Shown here: one piece after another, positions 18,708 to 27,502 of the stretch
Position numbering within the stretch: position 1 is the first letter of the stretch
Layout of the letters: each line of letters starts with the position of its first letter
Assembly (NCBI GenBank): GCA_017561935.1
Contig: JAFZBE010000011.1
Span: 1 to 64,000, forward strand
From: Bacteroidales bacterium
GTDB lineage: Bacteria > Bacteroidota > Bacteroidia > Bacteroidales > UBA3663
Length of the DNA stretch: 64,000 bases
Direction: 5' to 3'
Made by a program: the position numbers and the translations under genes
The notes under the pieces: generated by a model
What the model was told of the DNA's origin: nothing
The model's input: the letters and a program-made list of their open reading frames with translations, nothing else
Database searches by the model: none

Positions 18708-20249
18708 ATGAAGAGTATCTACATTGTTTTATTCTCAGTCCTCATCATGGGGGCGTGCAGTCATCAGAAGACAGGGCAACGTGCTTCGTCAGGTGCGCCT
18801 GAGGATGGCGTTTATACCATTAATGTCGCTGATGCTGGAGCTGTTGGCGATGGTCTGACATTGAACACAGCAGTTCTGCAGAAATGTATCGACGAAGCTC
18901 ATGCCAACGAAGGGGGTGGACGCGTCTATTTCGGAAAAGGGCAATGGCTGTCGGGATTGTTAAGGATGAGAAGCAATGTGGAGATATACCTTGATTCGGA
19001 AGCCACGTTGCTTGGAAGCACAAATCCATACGATTATGATGGCGGAAGCGATGCCGTTGGTCGTCGAGGAGATGAGGATGTCCATCTGGGATTGATTGTT
19101 TCTGATTCGGCACACCATATTCGCATAGTCGGTCAAGGAACGGTGGATGCCCAGGGTTTGGCCCTCGCTTTGGCGATTGACAGTTTGCATCATATTGGTG
19201 AACGTGTCGATCCGAACTACAATTACCGTCGTATGCGTCCTTCCTCTCGTCCGAAACTCTTCTTCTTGAATGAGAGTGATGACATCTATGTACATGGTGT
19301 CACATTGAAGAACAGCTCGAACTGGGGACTCTCGCTACATGCTTGTACGAATGTGGTTGTCGATAGTGTGACGGTTGTGAACCGTGGCTATTGGAATAAT
19401 GATGGCATCGATATGAACGACTGCAAGCACGTCGTGGTACGAAACTGCGATGTGAATGCTGCTGACGATGGTATTTGTCTCAAAAGTGACAATCCGGAAA
19501 GTTGTTGCGAAGATATTCTGATCGAGAATTGCCGTATAGCTTCGTCGGCATCTGCTGTGAAGTTTGGAACGGCTTCGTATGGCGGCTTTAGGAATGTGAC
19601 AGTCAGGAATATCAAGGTTTATGATACCTTCCGTTCGGCTATTGCTCTGGAAACTGTCGATGGAGGAACGCTTGAGAATATTCTTGTCGAAAACATTAAT
19701 GCAAAGAATACCGGGAATCCAATCTTTATTTGTTTGGGAGCTCGCCATCCTTACGAGGGCAAAGAAGAAGGAAGAATTGGTGGCATTTGCAGGAATATCA
19801 CGATTCGAAATTTGAAGGCAGAAGTTCCGTTTGGCCGTCCAGACGAATCATACGATTTACGAGGCCCTGAGGTCAATTATTTTCATAATCCCTGGCCTTC
19901 AAGTATAGCAGGACTTCCTGGACAATATATCGAGAATGTAAAAGTTGAAAACGTCAATATACTCTATCCGGGACGTGCTACTAAGGGTATGGCATACGTA
20001 GGCCTTTATCGTGTTTCTGAAGTAAATGAGGCTGCCAATCAGTATCCTGAGTTTTCGATGTATGGAGAATTGCCTTCTTGGGCATTTTACGTTCGTCATG
20101 TAAAAGATATTACTTTTACGAATATTAACGTAAGATTAGCGGATGAAGATTTTCGTCCTGCATTTGTCTTTGATGATGTGCAAGGATTCAAGATGGAGAA
20201 TGTCAATGTGCCAGAGAATCAGATTTTCTTGAACAACGTAACAGAATAG
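18708..20249 (+). CDS. GH28-family glycoside hydrolase (polygalacturonase-like), lipoprotein
   Basis: 513 residues with a lipoprotein signal (MKSIYIVLFSVLIMGAC, Cys17). The parallel beta-helix fold starts with the GH28 entry block (VADAGAVGDGLTLNTAVLQK). Active-site blocks NNDGIDMND and AADDGICLKS carry the conserved Asp residues. The usual SHG motif is replaced by GTASYGG, so it belongs to a divergent GH28 group and may act on rhamnogalacturonan or another galacturonide. The GH92 gene follows after 8 bp, so they are co-transcribed. Confidence 0.88.
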   Translation: MKSIYIVLFSVLIMGACSHQKTGQRASSGAPEDGVYTINVADAGAVGDGLTLNTAVLQKCIDEAHANEGGGRVYFGKGQWLSGLLRMRSNVEIYLDSEATLLGSTNPYDYDGGSDAVGRRGDEDVHLGLIVSDSAHHIRIVGQGTVDAQGLALALAIDSLHHIGERVDPNYNYRRMRPSSRPKLFFLNESDDIYVHGVTLKNSSNWGLSLHACTNVVVDSVTVVNRGYWNNDGIDMNDCKHVVVRNCDVNAADDGICLKSDNPESCCEDILIENCRIASSASAVKFGTASYGGFRNVTVRNIKVYDTFRSAIALETVDGGTLENILVENINAKNTGNPIFICLGARHPYEGKEEGRIGGICRNITIRNLKAEVPFGRPDESYDLRGPEVNYFHNPWPSSIAGLPGQYIENVKVENVNILYPGRATKGMAYVGLYRVSEVNEAANQYPEFSMYGELPSWAFYVRHVKDITFTNINVRLADEDFRPAFVFDDVQGFKMENVNVPENQIFLNNVTE

Positions 20250-20256
20250 ATCGAAT

Positions 20257-22671
20257 ATGAACACACACAACTTATGGAGTAATGCCCTGCTGCTTTTAGG
20301 TACGATAGCCTTGATAGCATGCACGCAACAACCCGAGGCAAAGGATTACATGAAGTATGTCGATACCATGATCGGCACAGGAGCACACTATAGCGAAGAT
20401 GCTGCCGGTCTATGGGGCACTGTGCGCAAACAGAAGCCCATTCCGACGAGCAAGAAAGGAACGATGGCGGGTTATGATCAGGCCCATGACCCTGGTCAGT
20501 GTATTCCTGCAGTTTTCGTACCCCATGGCATGAATTTCTGGGTGGCTCAGACCGAAGACACCGAACAAAAGGAAATATCCCCTTACTATTATCAGGACGA
20601 TGAGATTCAGGGTTTCCGCAACAGCCATTGGATTGTGGGCGGTATGACGCAGGACTATGGCTCGTTTACCTTGATGCCTTTGGGTGGTAAGTTAATTACC
20701 AATCCATTGGAGCGAGGATCGAAGTTCAGTCATGATGAGGAGGTATCGACACCAGCCTATTATAGTGTGGAGCTACAGGATTATGGGATTGTGGTCGAAA
20801 TGACTGCTGCTTCACGCTCAGCTATCTTCCGTTTAACCTACAAGGAGGCTGGTGATGTGTATTTGGTGATGAATCCCAATAGCGATGAAGGCTTGGGTCG
20901 TGTAGCCTTTAACCCTAAGACGGGGGAGATGACGGGGTCGAATCCTGTGCATCGAATCTATCAGGGTTGGGGCGAGTATGCCGGCTTTGATGGACATTTC
21001 GTTGTCAAGGTGAATAAGGAGATTCTGGAGGGCGGAGTCTATAACTGCAACGGTAAGTTGGAGGGAAAGACCTGTATCGACACGCCTAACGAAGGTCTCG
21101 TCTATGAGCGCAAGTTTGTGCCCGATCCCGAAGTACACGAAGTGGGTGCATACGTGAAGTTCCATGTGGAGGCTGGAGAAACTGTTCTTGTCAAAGCGGC
21201 ATCGTCGTTCACCGATATTGCCCATGCCAAGGCCAATCTTACCAAGGAGATTCCTGCTTGGGATTTTGACACATTGCAGAAGACGTTGACCGATACGTGG
21301 CAGCAGACGTTGGGACGCATCGAGGCCAAGAGCAACGACCGAGCGTTGCTGACCAGTTTCTATACCTCGCTCTATCATGCCTCTTTCCTGCCTCGTGAGT
21401 TCAACGACTGCGATGGCTCTTACCCCAGCTATGCAGGTGGCTCGGAGATTCGTCTCACCGACGGCACATATTACGAGGATTATTCGATGTGGGACACCTA
21501 CCGTGCCATGCATCCATTGATGTGCATCATCGAGCCCGAGAAAGCTGGACAGATGGTGCAGTCGCTGCTCGACAAGTACGATGATGGAGGATGGCTCCCC
21601 ATTTTCCCGTGCTGGAACAGTTACACCTCCGAGATGATTGGCGACCACGTAGCCTCTTTAACGGCTGATGCCTATTTCAAAGGGATTCGTAACTTTGATG
21701 TTCAAAAGGCATACGAAGCACTTTTGAAGAATGCATACGAACAGCCGGATAGTTTTGAGGAATATGAGCAAGGAAAGGGACGACGCGCCTTGACGAGTTA
21801 TCTCAAGTATGGATATATTTCCGTGCAGGACGAGGTGCTGGAGGCTTTCCACAAGCGTGAGCAGACCAGTCGCACGATGGAGTATGCCTACGACGACTAT
21901 GTGCTCTCGCTCTTCGCCCGCGAATTGGGGCACGACAGTGTGGCCGATGATTTGCTCAAGCGTGCAGCATATTATAAGAATGTATATAATCCTGCCTTGG
22001 GTTGGGTCGATGGGCGCAACGAGGACGGCACTTGGGTCAATGGCGATCCGTTCAGCTTCCAGAAGTACATTTGCGAAGGCAAGCCTTGTCACTACACGTG
22101 GTATGTTCCTCACGACATCGCAGGACTTGCTGAGCTTATGGGGGGACCTGAAGCCTTTGCTGCCAAACTGGACACCATCTTCGAAGGCGGTCGCTATTGG
22201 CATGGCAATGAACCTTGCCATCAGATCAGCTATCTCTACGATTATGTGGGCCAACCTTGGAAGACGCAGCAGCGCGTACGTCAAATCATGAACGACGAAT
22301 ACGGTCTGGCTGCCGATGGCTTGGCAGGCAATGACGATGCAGGTCAGATGTCGGCATGGTATGTCTTCTCGGCTATGGGCTTCTATCCCGTTTGCCCAGG
22401 CATACCCTATTATGCGTTGGGTTCTCCTTGTTTCGACCAACTCACAATCCACGGTTCCAAAGGCAAGGACTTCAAGATGACGGTCCAAAATGCTTCTCCC
22501 GAGAACGTCTATATTCAAAGCGTCACCCTCAACGGCAAGCCTTACGACCTCAACTACATCCGTCACAACGACATCACCCTCGGTGGTGTGCTCGAAGTCG
22601 TGATGGGCCCCGAGCCGAACCTCGTGCGAGGTACCAGCGACACGTCGCTACCCCCTTCGATGAGTCGTTAA
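20257..22671 (+). CDS. GH92-family glycosidase (alpha-mannosidase-like), lipoprotein
   Basis: 804 residues with a lipoprotein signal (LLLGTIALIAC). The N-terminal GH92 block (YVDTMIGTGAH) and later EDYSMWDTYRAMHP and GNDDAGQMSAWYVFSAMGFY are GH92 hallmarks; the family comprises calcium-dependent, inverting exo-alpha-mannosidases. It has an expanded N-terminus (GLWGTVRKQKPIPTSKKGTM) not present in the second GH92 of this window (42325-44676). Its partner here is a GH28, so the target may be a mixed plant glycan; linkage specificity cannot be read from sequence. Confidence 0.93.
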   Translation: MNTHNLWSNALLLLGTIALIACTQQPEAKDYMKYVDTMIGTGAHYSEDAAGLWGTVRKQKPIPTSKKGTMAGYDQAHDPGQCIPAVFVPHGMNFWVAQTEDTEQKEISPYYYQDDEIQGFRNSHWIVGGMTQDYGSFTLMPLGGKLITNPLERGSKFSHDEEVSTPAYYSVELQDYGIVVEMTAASRSAIFRLTYKEAGDVYLVMNPNSDEGLGRVAFNPKTGEMTGSNPVHRIYQGWGEYAGFDGHFVVKVNKEILEGGVYNCNGKLEGKTCIDTPNEGLVYERKFVPDPEVHEVGAYVKFHVEAGETVLVKAASSFTDIAHAKANLTKEIPAWDFDTLQKTLTDTWQQTLGRIEAKSNDRALLTSFYTSLYHASFLPREFNDCDGSYPSYAGGSEIRLTDGTYYEDYSMWDTYRAMHPLMCIIEPEKAGQMVQSLLDKYDDGGWLPIFPCWNSYTSEMIGDHVASLTADAYFKGIRNFDVQKAYEALLKNAYEQPDSFEEYEQGKGRRALTSYLKYGYISVQDEVLEAFHKREQTSRTMEYAYDDYVLSLFARELGHDSVADDLLKRAAYYKNVYNPALGWVDGRNEDGTWVNGDPFSFQKYICEGKPCHYTWYVPHDIAGLAELMGGPEAFAAKLDTIFEGGRYWHGNEPCHQISYLYDYVGQPWKTQQRVRQIMNDEYGLAADGLAGNDDAGQMSAWYVFSAMGFYPVCPGIPYYALGSPCFDQLTIHGSKGKDFKMTVQNASPENVYIQSVTLNGKPYDLNYIRHNDITLGGVLEVVMGPEPNLVRGTSDTSLPPSMSR

Positions 22672-22749
22672 TTATTTTTGACAAATCCATGCAAGGTTCT
22701 CCTCGATGCTGCATTTAATAAAAAAACTTAATTACGTGCCAAAAATAAA

Positions 22750-23355
22750 ATGATGAAAAAGATTGTCTTGACTTTTCTGTTGCTGGCAAGTGTCATTTCG
22801 GCGTGTGCGCAGTATCGTCATTGGGAGCACAACATCTATGCAGGCAATGGCCTGATTGCCGAATATAAAGGCGAAGAGGGTGACCCGAGCGAAGGAACTT
22901 CATTCGTCTTGGGGTATGGCCTGGCTTATCGCTTTTCACTCCATTGGTCCGTGATGCCGGGTGTCGCTTGGCGTGTGATAGGCCCCTTGGGTGAATCTTT
23001 CGATGGTGTCGATGATGATGCTTTCTGGTTCGTGGACATTCCGCTCCTCGGACGCTACCACACTGGCGTCGGCAAGCGCAACTGGATCTTCGGCGTCGGC
23101 CCAGCCTTGTCGTTCTGCGTTCGCAACGAAACTTTCTATGTAGATGCAGATCCGCGTTCGCCGCTCAACCACCTCGACAAGTGCAAGGCGTTCACCCTCG
23201 GCCTCCAGCCCACTGCAAGCTATCAGTTCGCGCGCCACTTCAACGTCGGTCTTGATTGCTTCATCTGCCTCACCGACCAGAAGCTCCATCATGGAATTGC
23301 CCCAGGCAGCAAGTACATCCACTCGTTCACCGTCCGCATGGCGTTTAATTTCTAA
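22750..23355 (+). CDS. Small outer-membrane beta-barrel-like protein
   Basis: 201 residues with a signal peptide (MMKKIVLTFLLLASVISACAQ). The alternating hydrophobic/aromatic strands and the C-terminal Phe (RMAFNF) are typical of small Bacteroidetes porin-like barrels. Function unknown. The Cys in SACAQ could instead be read as a lipobox, but AQ-Y cleavage fits better. It is 78 bp after the GH92 gene. Confidence 0.72.
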   Translation: MMKKIVLTFLLLASVISACAQYRHWEHNIYAGNGLIAEYKGEEGDPSEGTSFVLGYGLAYRFSLHWSVMPGVAWRVIGPLGESFDGVDDDAFWFVDIPLLGRYHTGVGKRNWIFGVGPALSFCVRNETFYVDADPRSPLNHLDKCKAFTLGLQPTASYQFARHFNVGLDCFICLTDQKLHHGIAPGSKYIHSFTVRMAFNF

Positions 23356-23379
23356 GGTATTTTTGTATTTTCTTGTTTA

Positions 23380-23427
23380 AAACTACTGAAGGCGCGGCAT
23401 CGTATGATGTCGCGCCTTCAGTAGTTT
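23380..23427. terminator. Long bidirectional hairpin between convergent genes
   Basis: A 22-bp stem (23380-23401 with 23406-23427) with a GTAT loop and a single G-U pair. It lies between a plus-strand gene ending at 23355 and a minus-strand gene ending at 23521. Only short T runs follow, so it may work by stem strength or protect 3' ends. Confidence 0.75.
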
Positions 23428-23520
23428 GCAGATAAGGTGAGAAAGTACTGATTATTCAGTGCTGTGCTGTGCTGGTCATGATATTTCAGGGAAGGACATA
23501 ATTACTTTTGTAAGACGGGT

Positions 23521-25182
23521 TTACAAAATGCTTGCCCTAACAAGGGCATTAGCTCCAATTCGGACCACATTTTTAGGACGTTTTATTGGCGGTAGGTTCT
23601 CACAACCTACAAAGGCATAATCTCCAATCTCGGTAACACTATCTGGAATATCTACCGAAGTAAGGAGAGAACAACCAGCAAAGGAATATGAGCCTATAGA
23701 AGTAACATGGCTCGGAATAACGTATCGCTTTAAATGGACAGGTACTCTGATAAGCCGAGTCGTGTCTTTTGAAAACAAGACTCCATCAACAGCACAATAA
23801 GAAGGATTGGCATCTTCCACCATGTAACGTTCGATGCCAGAGAGAACAAATGCGTCTGCCTCAATCTTCGTCACACTGCTTGGTATCTCAAATGAATTGA
23901 GATTCCTGCAGCCCCAAAATGCTTTTGATCCAATCCGAATAATTTTCTTATGAAGTTCAATTGATTTGAGATTGTCGCAATTTTTGAAAACTTCATCTTC
24001 TATCTCAGACAAACAATTCGGAATAGTAATCGAAGTAAGACTATTGCATTCTTCAAAGGCGCCACATTGAATGCTTGTCACACTATTGGGAATATCGATT
24101 GAAGTGAGACTGCCACATCCGTAAAATGCACCACCCTGAATCAACGTTACGCTATTTGGTATCTCAATAGAGGTGAGACTATTACATTCTCCGAAAGCTC
24201 TCACGCCCAATACAGTGATGCTGTCTGGTAACTTTATAGAGATGAGATGTTGACACCTATTAAAGGCTTCGTATGGAATCCTAGTCACACTTCCAGGAAT
24301 CTCGATTTCGGTAAGATCCCTACATTCGCTAAAAGCGTTCTCTCCAATATAGGACACGGTATTGGGAAAAGTGATAGAGGAAAGGCCAAAACAGTGATGA
24401 AAGGCGTAATCAGCGATGCCCGTTGTGCCCTCTTTCAAACTGATATTCGTGCCTTTAGGCATTTTCCCTTTATACTTATATGCTATTCTACCGACATATA
24501 CTACTCCATCAGGTTGGTTGTCGTACCATGGAGTGTCTTGGAATGCACAAACCCCTACTGAAATTAGACTATCGGGCATTGTTATGGATGTGAGATTCCA
24601 ACAGCGAAAAAAAGCTCCTTCTCCGATTGAGGTCACACTATTGGGAATTGTTACTGAAGAAAGATTGTCGTATAAAGAGAAACAGTGGTCTGCAATGCCC
24701 GTAGTGCCCTTTTTCAATATGACATGAGTGTCTTTGGGCATTTTCCCTTTATACTCGTATGCTATTCTACCGACATATACTACTCCATCAGGTTGGTTGT
24801 TGTACCATGGAGTGTCTAGGAATGCATCAGGCCCTACTAATGTGAGACTGTTGGGCAATGTTATGGTTGTGAGACTCTTGCAACCTTCAAAGGCACCTCT
24901 GCCGATTGTGGTCAAATCATTGGGAAGGGTGGCGGAGGTAAGTTCTGTGCATTCGGAGAAAGCTCCGACTCCGATTCCTGTAACACTATACTTCACTCCT
25001 TCATAGATTATTGTTGAGGGTATTATGGCATCCCCTTTATATTTTACTTCTCCTTCGATCAACGTGGCTTCCCGAGTCGATGGATTGTAACTAAATACAT
25101 AGTGATTACCGTCCTTGTTAAGGCATGAGTTGAGGATCAAAACGATAAGGATGAGGGATATCAGACTCAGCTTTTTCGTCAT
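23521..25182 (-). CDS. BspA-type leucine-rich repeat surface lipoprotein
   Basis: 553 residues from ATG at 25180-25182, giving the lipoprotein signal MTKKLSLISLILIVLILNSC (Cys20). An in-frame ATG further upstream (25311) has no signal peptide and runs through Rhs debris, so it is rejected. About 15 repeats of 23 residues follow the pattern (L)TSIxIPNSVTxIGxxAFxxC, the LRR_5 repeats of BspA adhesins. Two ~90-bp near-identical DNA copies encode the non-LRR inserts with PDGVVYVGRIAY. Likely a surface protein binding host or bacterial partners (family-based). Confidence 0.9.
   Translation of the reverse strand: MTKKLSLISLILIVLILNSCLNKDGNHYVFSYNPSTREATLIEGEVKYKGDAIIPSTIIYEGVKYSVTGIGVGAFSECTELTSATLPNDLTTIGRGAFEGCKSLTTITLPNSLTLVGPDAFLDTPWYNNQPDGVVYVGRIAYEYKGKMPKDTHVILKKGTTGIADHCFSLYDNLSSVTIPNSVTSIGEGAFFRCWNLTSITMPDSLISVGVCAFQDTPWYDNQPDGVVYVGRIAYKYKGKMPKGTNISLKEGTTGIADYAFHHCFGLSSITFPNTVSYIGENAFSECRDLTEIEIPGSVTRIPYEAFNRCQHLISIKLPDSITVLGVRAFGECNSLTSIEIPNSVTLIQGGAFYGCGSLTSIDIPNSVTSIQCGAFEECNSLTSITIPNCLSEIEDEVFKNCDNLKSIELHKKIIRIGSKAFWGCRNLNSFEIPSSVTKIEADAFVLSGIERYMVEDANPSYCAVDGVLFSKDTTRLIRVPVHLKRYVIPSHVTSIGSYSFAGCSLLTSVDIPDSVTEIGDYAFVGCENLPPIKRPKNVVRIGANALVRASIL
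24449..24538 (-). repeat. Direct repeat copy 1 inside the LRR gene
   Basis: Pairs with 24728-24817 (offset 279 bp); by eye about 85 of 90 bases agree. It encodes the insert with PDGVVYVGRIAYKYKGKMPK. Confidence 0.85.
24728..24817 (-). repeat. Direct repeat copy 2 inside the LRR gene
   Basis: Second copy of the 90-bp segment at 24449-24538, in the same frame. The 279-bp offset is a whole number of codons (93), fitting an internal duplication. Confidence 0.85.
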
Positions 25183-25204
25183 TGTAATGATGTTCTGGAG
25201 ATTA

Positions 25205-25537
25205 TTAATTTGTGCTATTCTGCCAATGGACAAGCCTGTCCCACATCGGAGCCATGGCAAAGTACTGCCGGGCATAGATGTCATAGTTGTCCAATCCGAA
25301 GGTTCGGTCAAGTTCTACCCCTCGCCTAAAGGCTCGTCTTCTCGCCAGGAGATTATCAATCTCCTTTTGATGGCTGCGAGGACCCTCGAACTTGTACTTC
25401 TGAACGTTTTCGTTCGTACTGATGTCGCCGATAACGCCGCCGTATGGATAGTAATGGGTTCTCTGCTCGATATCACCACTGCCATTTACTACCATGTGAT
25501 AGTTGTTCCCTTTGGTTGCGTCCGTGAGAAGGCACAT
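25205..25537 (-). pseudogene. Rhs-core fragment, interrupted
   Basis: The minus strand encodes HYYPYGGVIGDISTNENVQK then YKFEG, and further on ELDRTFGLDNYDIYARQYFA. Together these are the recognisable C-terminal core of Bacteroidales Rhs/YD-repeat proteins, which normally read FEGKELDRTFG without a break. Here about 22 extra residues (PRSHQKEIDNLLARRRAFRR...) separate FEG and ELDR. The reading frame ends after PMWDR and has no beginning, so it is a remnant of a polymorphic-toxin or YD-repeat gene. It suggests a rearranged, accessory locus. Confidence 0.75.
25320..25381. repeat. Small foldback inserted in the Rhs fragment
   Basis: The segment begins CCTCGC and ends GCGAGG (inverted ends) and contains a perfect AGGAGATT/AATCTCCT hairpin at 25347-25365. 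It coincides with the extra residues that split the Rhs core. No target-site duplication could be shown by eye. Confidence 0.55.
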
Positions 25538-25725
25538 ATAGTCTTGTTTTTATGTATGAATATGACGTGCAATTATAACAAAAATCTCCCACATATCCAA
25601 ATCCTTTCCTATCCAAATACAAAAATCGGCCAATTTTTTACTTCAAAGCCCACAACAACCGATTACGCAAAGTCAACTTTTTGCATATTTTTTAGGGAAA
25701 GGTGGAATTTCTCAAAAATTAAATG

Positions 25726-26265
25726 GACAAATATGGACAAAATTGGACAGTGCCAAATTTCGATTTCGTAATTTTGCAACGTAAATGCAAGGCGTTGCTA
25801 TGTCGTAGCTGGACATAAATGGACACAAATGGACAAAGCTGGACAGTGACAATTTTCTTTTGCGTAACTTTGCAGCGAAAAAGAAAATGCGGACAAAAGC
25901 GGACATTTCCGGACATATGCGGACAAATGCGGACAGTGCCAAATTTGCTTTTCGTAACTTTGCACCGCGAAACAAGGCATTGTTCCGAAAAGTGACAAAT
26001 AGTGACAAAAGGTGACAAATAGTGACAAAAGGTGACAGTGCCAAATTTCCTTTTCGTATCTTTGCATCGAGAAAGAGGCAATAGATCGGAAAGTGACACA
26101 AAGTGACATAGACTGACACAAAGTGACATAGACTGACAGTGCCAATTTTCTTTTTCGTAACTTTGCAGCGAAAAAAAGCATTGTTCCGAAAACTGACAAA
26201 AACTGACAAAAGCCGACAAAAACCGACAAATTCCGACAATGCCAAATTTGCTTTTCGTAACTTTG
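25726..26265 (+). repeat. Six tandem ~100-bp cassettes: 10-bp GACA repeats each feeding a promoter-like box
   Basis: GACA occurs at 10-bp steps in six groups: 25726-25746 (3 copies), 25812-25842 (4), 25892-25932 (5), 25994-26034 (5), 26095-26135 (5), 26195-26235 (5). In every group the last GACA starts exactly 23 bp before a TAnnTTTGCA box (25769, 25865, 25955, 26057, 26158, 26258). The spacer is conserved (GACAGTGCCAAATTT, C/T-rich, CGTAACTTTGCA). So each cassette is promoter-like with GACA at the -33 position, preceded by helically phased copies. The two bases before GACA are nearly uniform within a cassette but differ between cassettes (TG, TG, CG, GT, GT/CT, CT/CC). Confidence 0.9.
26235..26265 (+). 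promoter_or_regulatory. Promoter-like unit directly before the wHTH gene
   Basis: The sixth cassette ends with TAACTTTG (26258-26265) 25 bp before the ATG at 26291; the last GACA (26235) occupies the position where TTTG (-33) is expected. No standard TTTG is there, which suggests an activator-dependent or alternative-sigma promoter. Confidence 0.6.
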
Positions 26266-26290
26266 CAACGTGAAATAAACGAATAATCCA

Positions 26291-27157
26291 ATGAGACCAA
26301 GAGTACTGACAATGGACTACATCAACGTGCCGATAGCACTGCTGCAGGAGGTCAAGGAAGACCCCTTGCAGTGGAGCCTCGTCGCCCTCAGTGTAGCCAT
26401 GAAGTGCCTTAGTCCCAGCAGCACCTACATCTTCACAAGCGAGAAGACATTCCGCCGAGACTTCCACCTCGGCTACACCAAGGCGCGAAATCTCCTCGAT
26501 GCCATCCGCGAAGGCCATAGTCTGTTCCAGATGACGACTTGCCCCAACGGTCGGCAGATCATCGTTGCCCGTTCGCTGAAGAAGATGTACGCCACCCAAG
26601 TCACCCTCAAGGGCGGACGCAAAAGCCTGGAGATGGTGGCAGGGAAGGTAAAGCGCTGCACCCGCGAAGACCTCCACGTCACGGAAATCGAAAAGGAGAT
26701 GCGCCAATTGCTCCTCCTGACCAACATCAGTGCCAAGACCCGAGCCGACGAGTTACAATCGAAGGGGCTTCCTCTTACGGGAAGCGCTTCTCATGCGGCA
26801 AAGACCATCTTGTCAGTGAACTATCTGGCCAAGGCGACAGGACGCAGCCCCCGCACCGTCAGTCGAATGACCAAAGCTGCCCGTCAGCAGCGTGTGATCA
26901 ACGTCATCCAGTATCCGCTCGTCAGGTGCTGCAATGACATCCTCCACACCTTGCCATCCGACTCGGTCGGCAAGATCATCCGTATCGGTTTCTTCGGCTT
27001 CACTCGCCGCTGCAACGACTACCAGCTCCTCTCGTGGGACTGGCGCCACCGTTTCCAGCACATCCTCTACGGCCATCGCCGTCGTCTGACCCACAACCTC
27101 GTCCTCCCACAGGACACAGTCATGAGCCAGACCGACCTCCATGCCCTCTACGATTAG
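26291..27157 (+). CDS. Putative DNA-binding protein with two helix-turn-helix regions
   Basis: 288 residues, no signal peptide, rich in Arg/Lys. Residues about 8-70 (VPIALLQEVKEDPLQWSLVA ... TFRRDFHLGYTKARNLLDAI) resemble the N-terminal winged helix of HTH_36/replication-initiator-like proteins. Around 175-205, LAKATGRSPRTVSRMTKAAR looks like a second helix-turn-helix. I do not recognise a named family. It starts 25 bp after the sixth GACA cassette, so it may bind those repeats and control itself, or be a replication initiator whose iterons are the GACA copies. Both are inference. GC-rich codons resemble the core genes rather than the AT-rich operon at 29 kb. Confidence 0.7.
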   Translation: MRPRVLTMDYINVPIALLQEVKEDPLQWSLVALSVAMKCLSPSSTYIFTSEKTFRRDFHLGYTKARNLLDAIREGHSLFQMTTCPNGRQIIVARSLKKMYATQVTLKGGRKSLEMVAGKVKRCTREDLHVTEIEKEMRQLLLLTNISAKTRADELQSKGLPLTGSASHAAKTILSVNYLAKATGRSPRTVSRMTKAARQQRVINVIQYPLVRCCNDILHTLPSDSVGKIIRIGFFGFTRRCNDYQLLSWDWRHRFQHILYGHRRRLTHNLVLPQDTVMSQTDLHALYD

Positions 27158-27502
27158 CCCCCCTCTTATCCCCCTGCATAGGGGGTGAAGAAGTTAAGCT
27201 GGTCATACAAGTCATCCCCCTAAGCAGGGGGAACGAGAGGGTCTCACTGGGTCCACTTTGTCATCCTATAAATAATCGAAGGGTCTAGAAGAAAAGGAGA
27301 GAGAGGAAAGCGAAACAAATTCTCCCAGGAGGAAATAGTCGGGTCATAAGCTCCCCCCACCCCCACAAGGGTGGGGCGAGCGCCGACCCGATAGACTATT
27401 TCCGAGAGAATTTGTTGAGCAACGCTATTCTTAATCAAGAATTCGATAATTCGCTAATTCTTGATAAAAATATTTATTATTAACCCTTTAAAACAAAAAA
27501 GT
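27158..27502. repeat. Gene-free stretch with nested inverted repeats
   Basis: Two foldbacks lie here. First, CCCCCTGCATAGGGGG (from about 27173) and CCCCCTAAGCAGGGGG (about 27219) are each hairpins and also form an inverted pair with each other. Second, 27315-27345 pairs imperfectly with 27385-27415 (ACAAATTCTC...GGAAATAGTC...GGGTC) around an inner 8-bp stem CCCCACCC/GGGTGGGG (27355-27362 and 27369-27376). The final part (27437-27466) has short AATTCG repeats. These resemble mobile palindromic intergenic elements; no promoter of standard form is seen for the next gene. Confidence 0.65.

Noticed and set aside
25183..25311. Longer start of the BspA-like gene
   Set aside because: The extra residues come from the Rhs fragment in another frame and would hide the lipoprotein signal.
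25712..26707. Minus-strand open frame of 331 codons across the cassette array
   Set aside because: It is open because the short repeat unit lacks stops; it also runs antisense through half of the better-supported wHTH gene. The repeated peptide (CHFVT.., KLRKANLALS..) is only the translated repeat.
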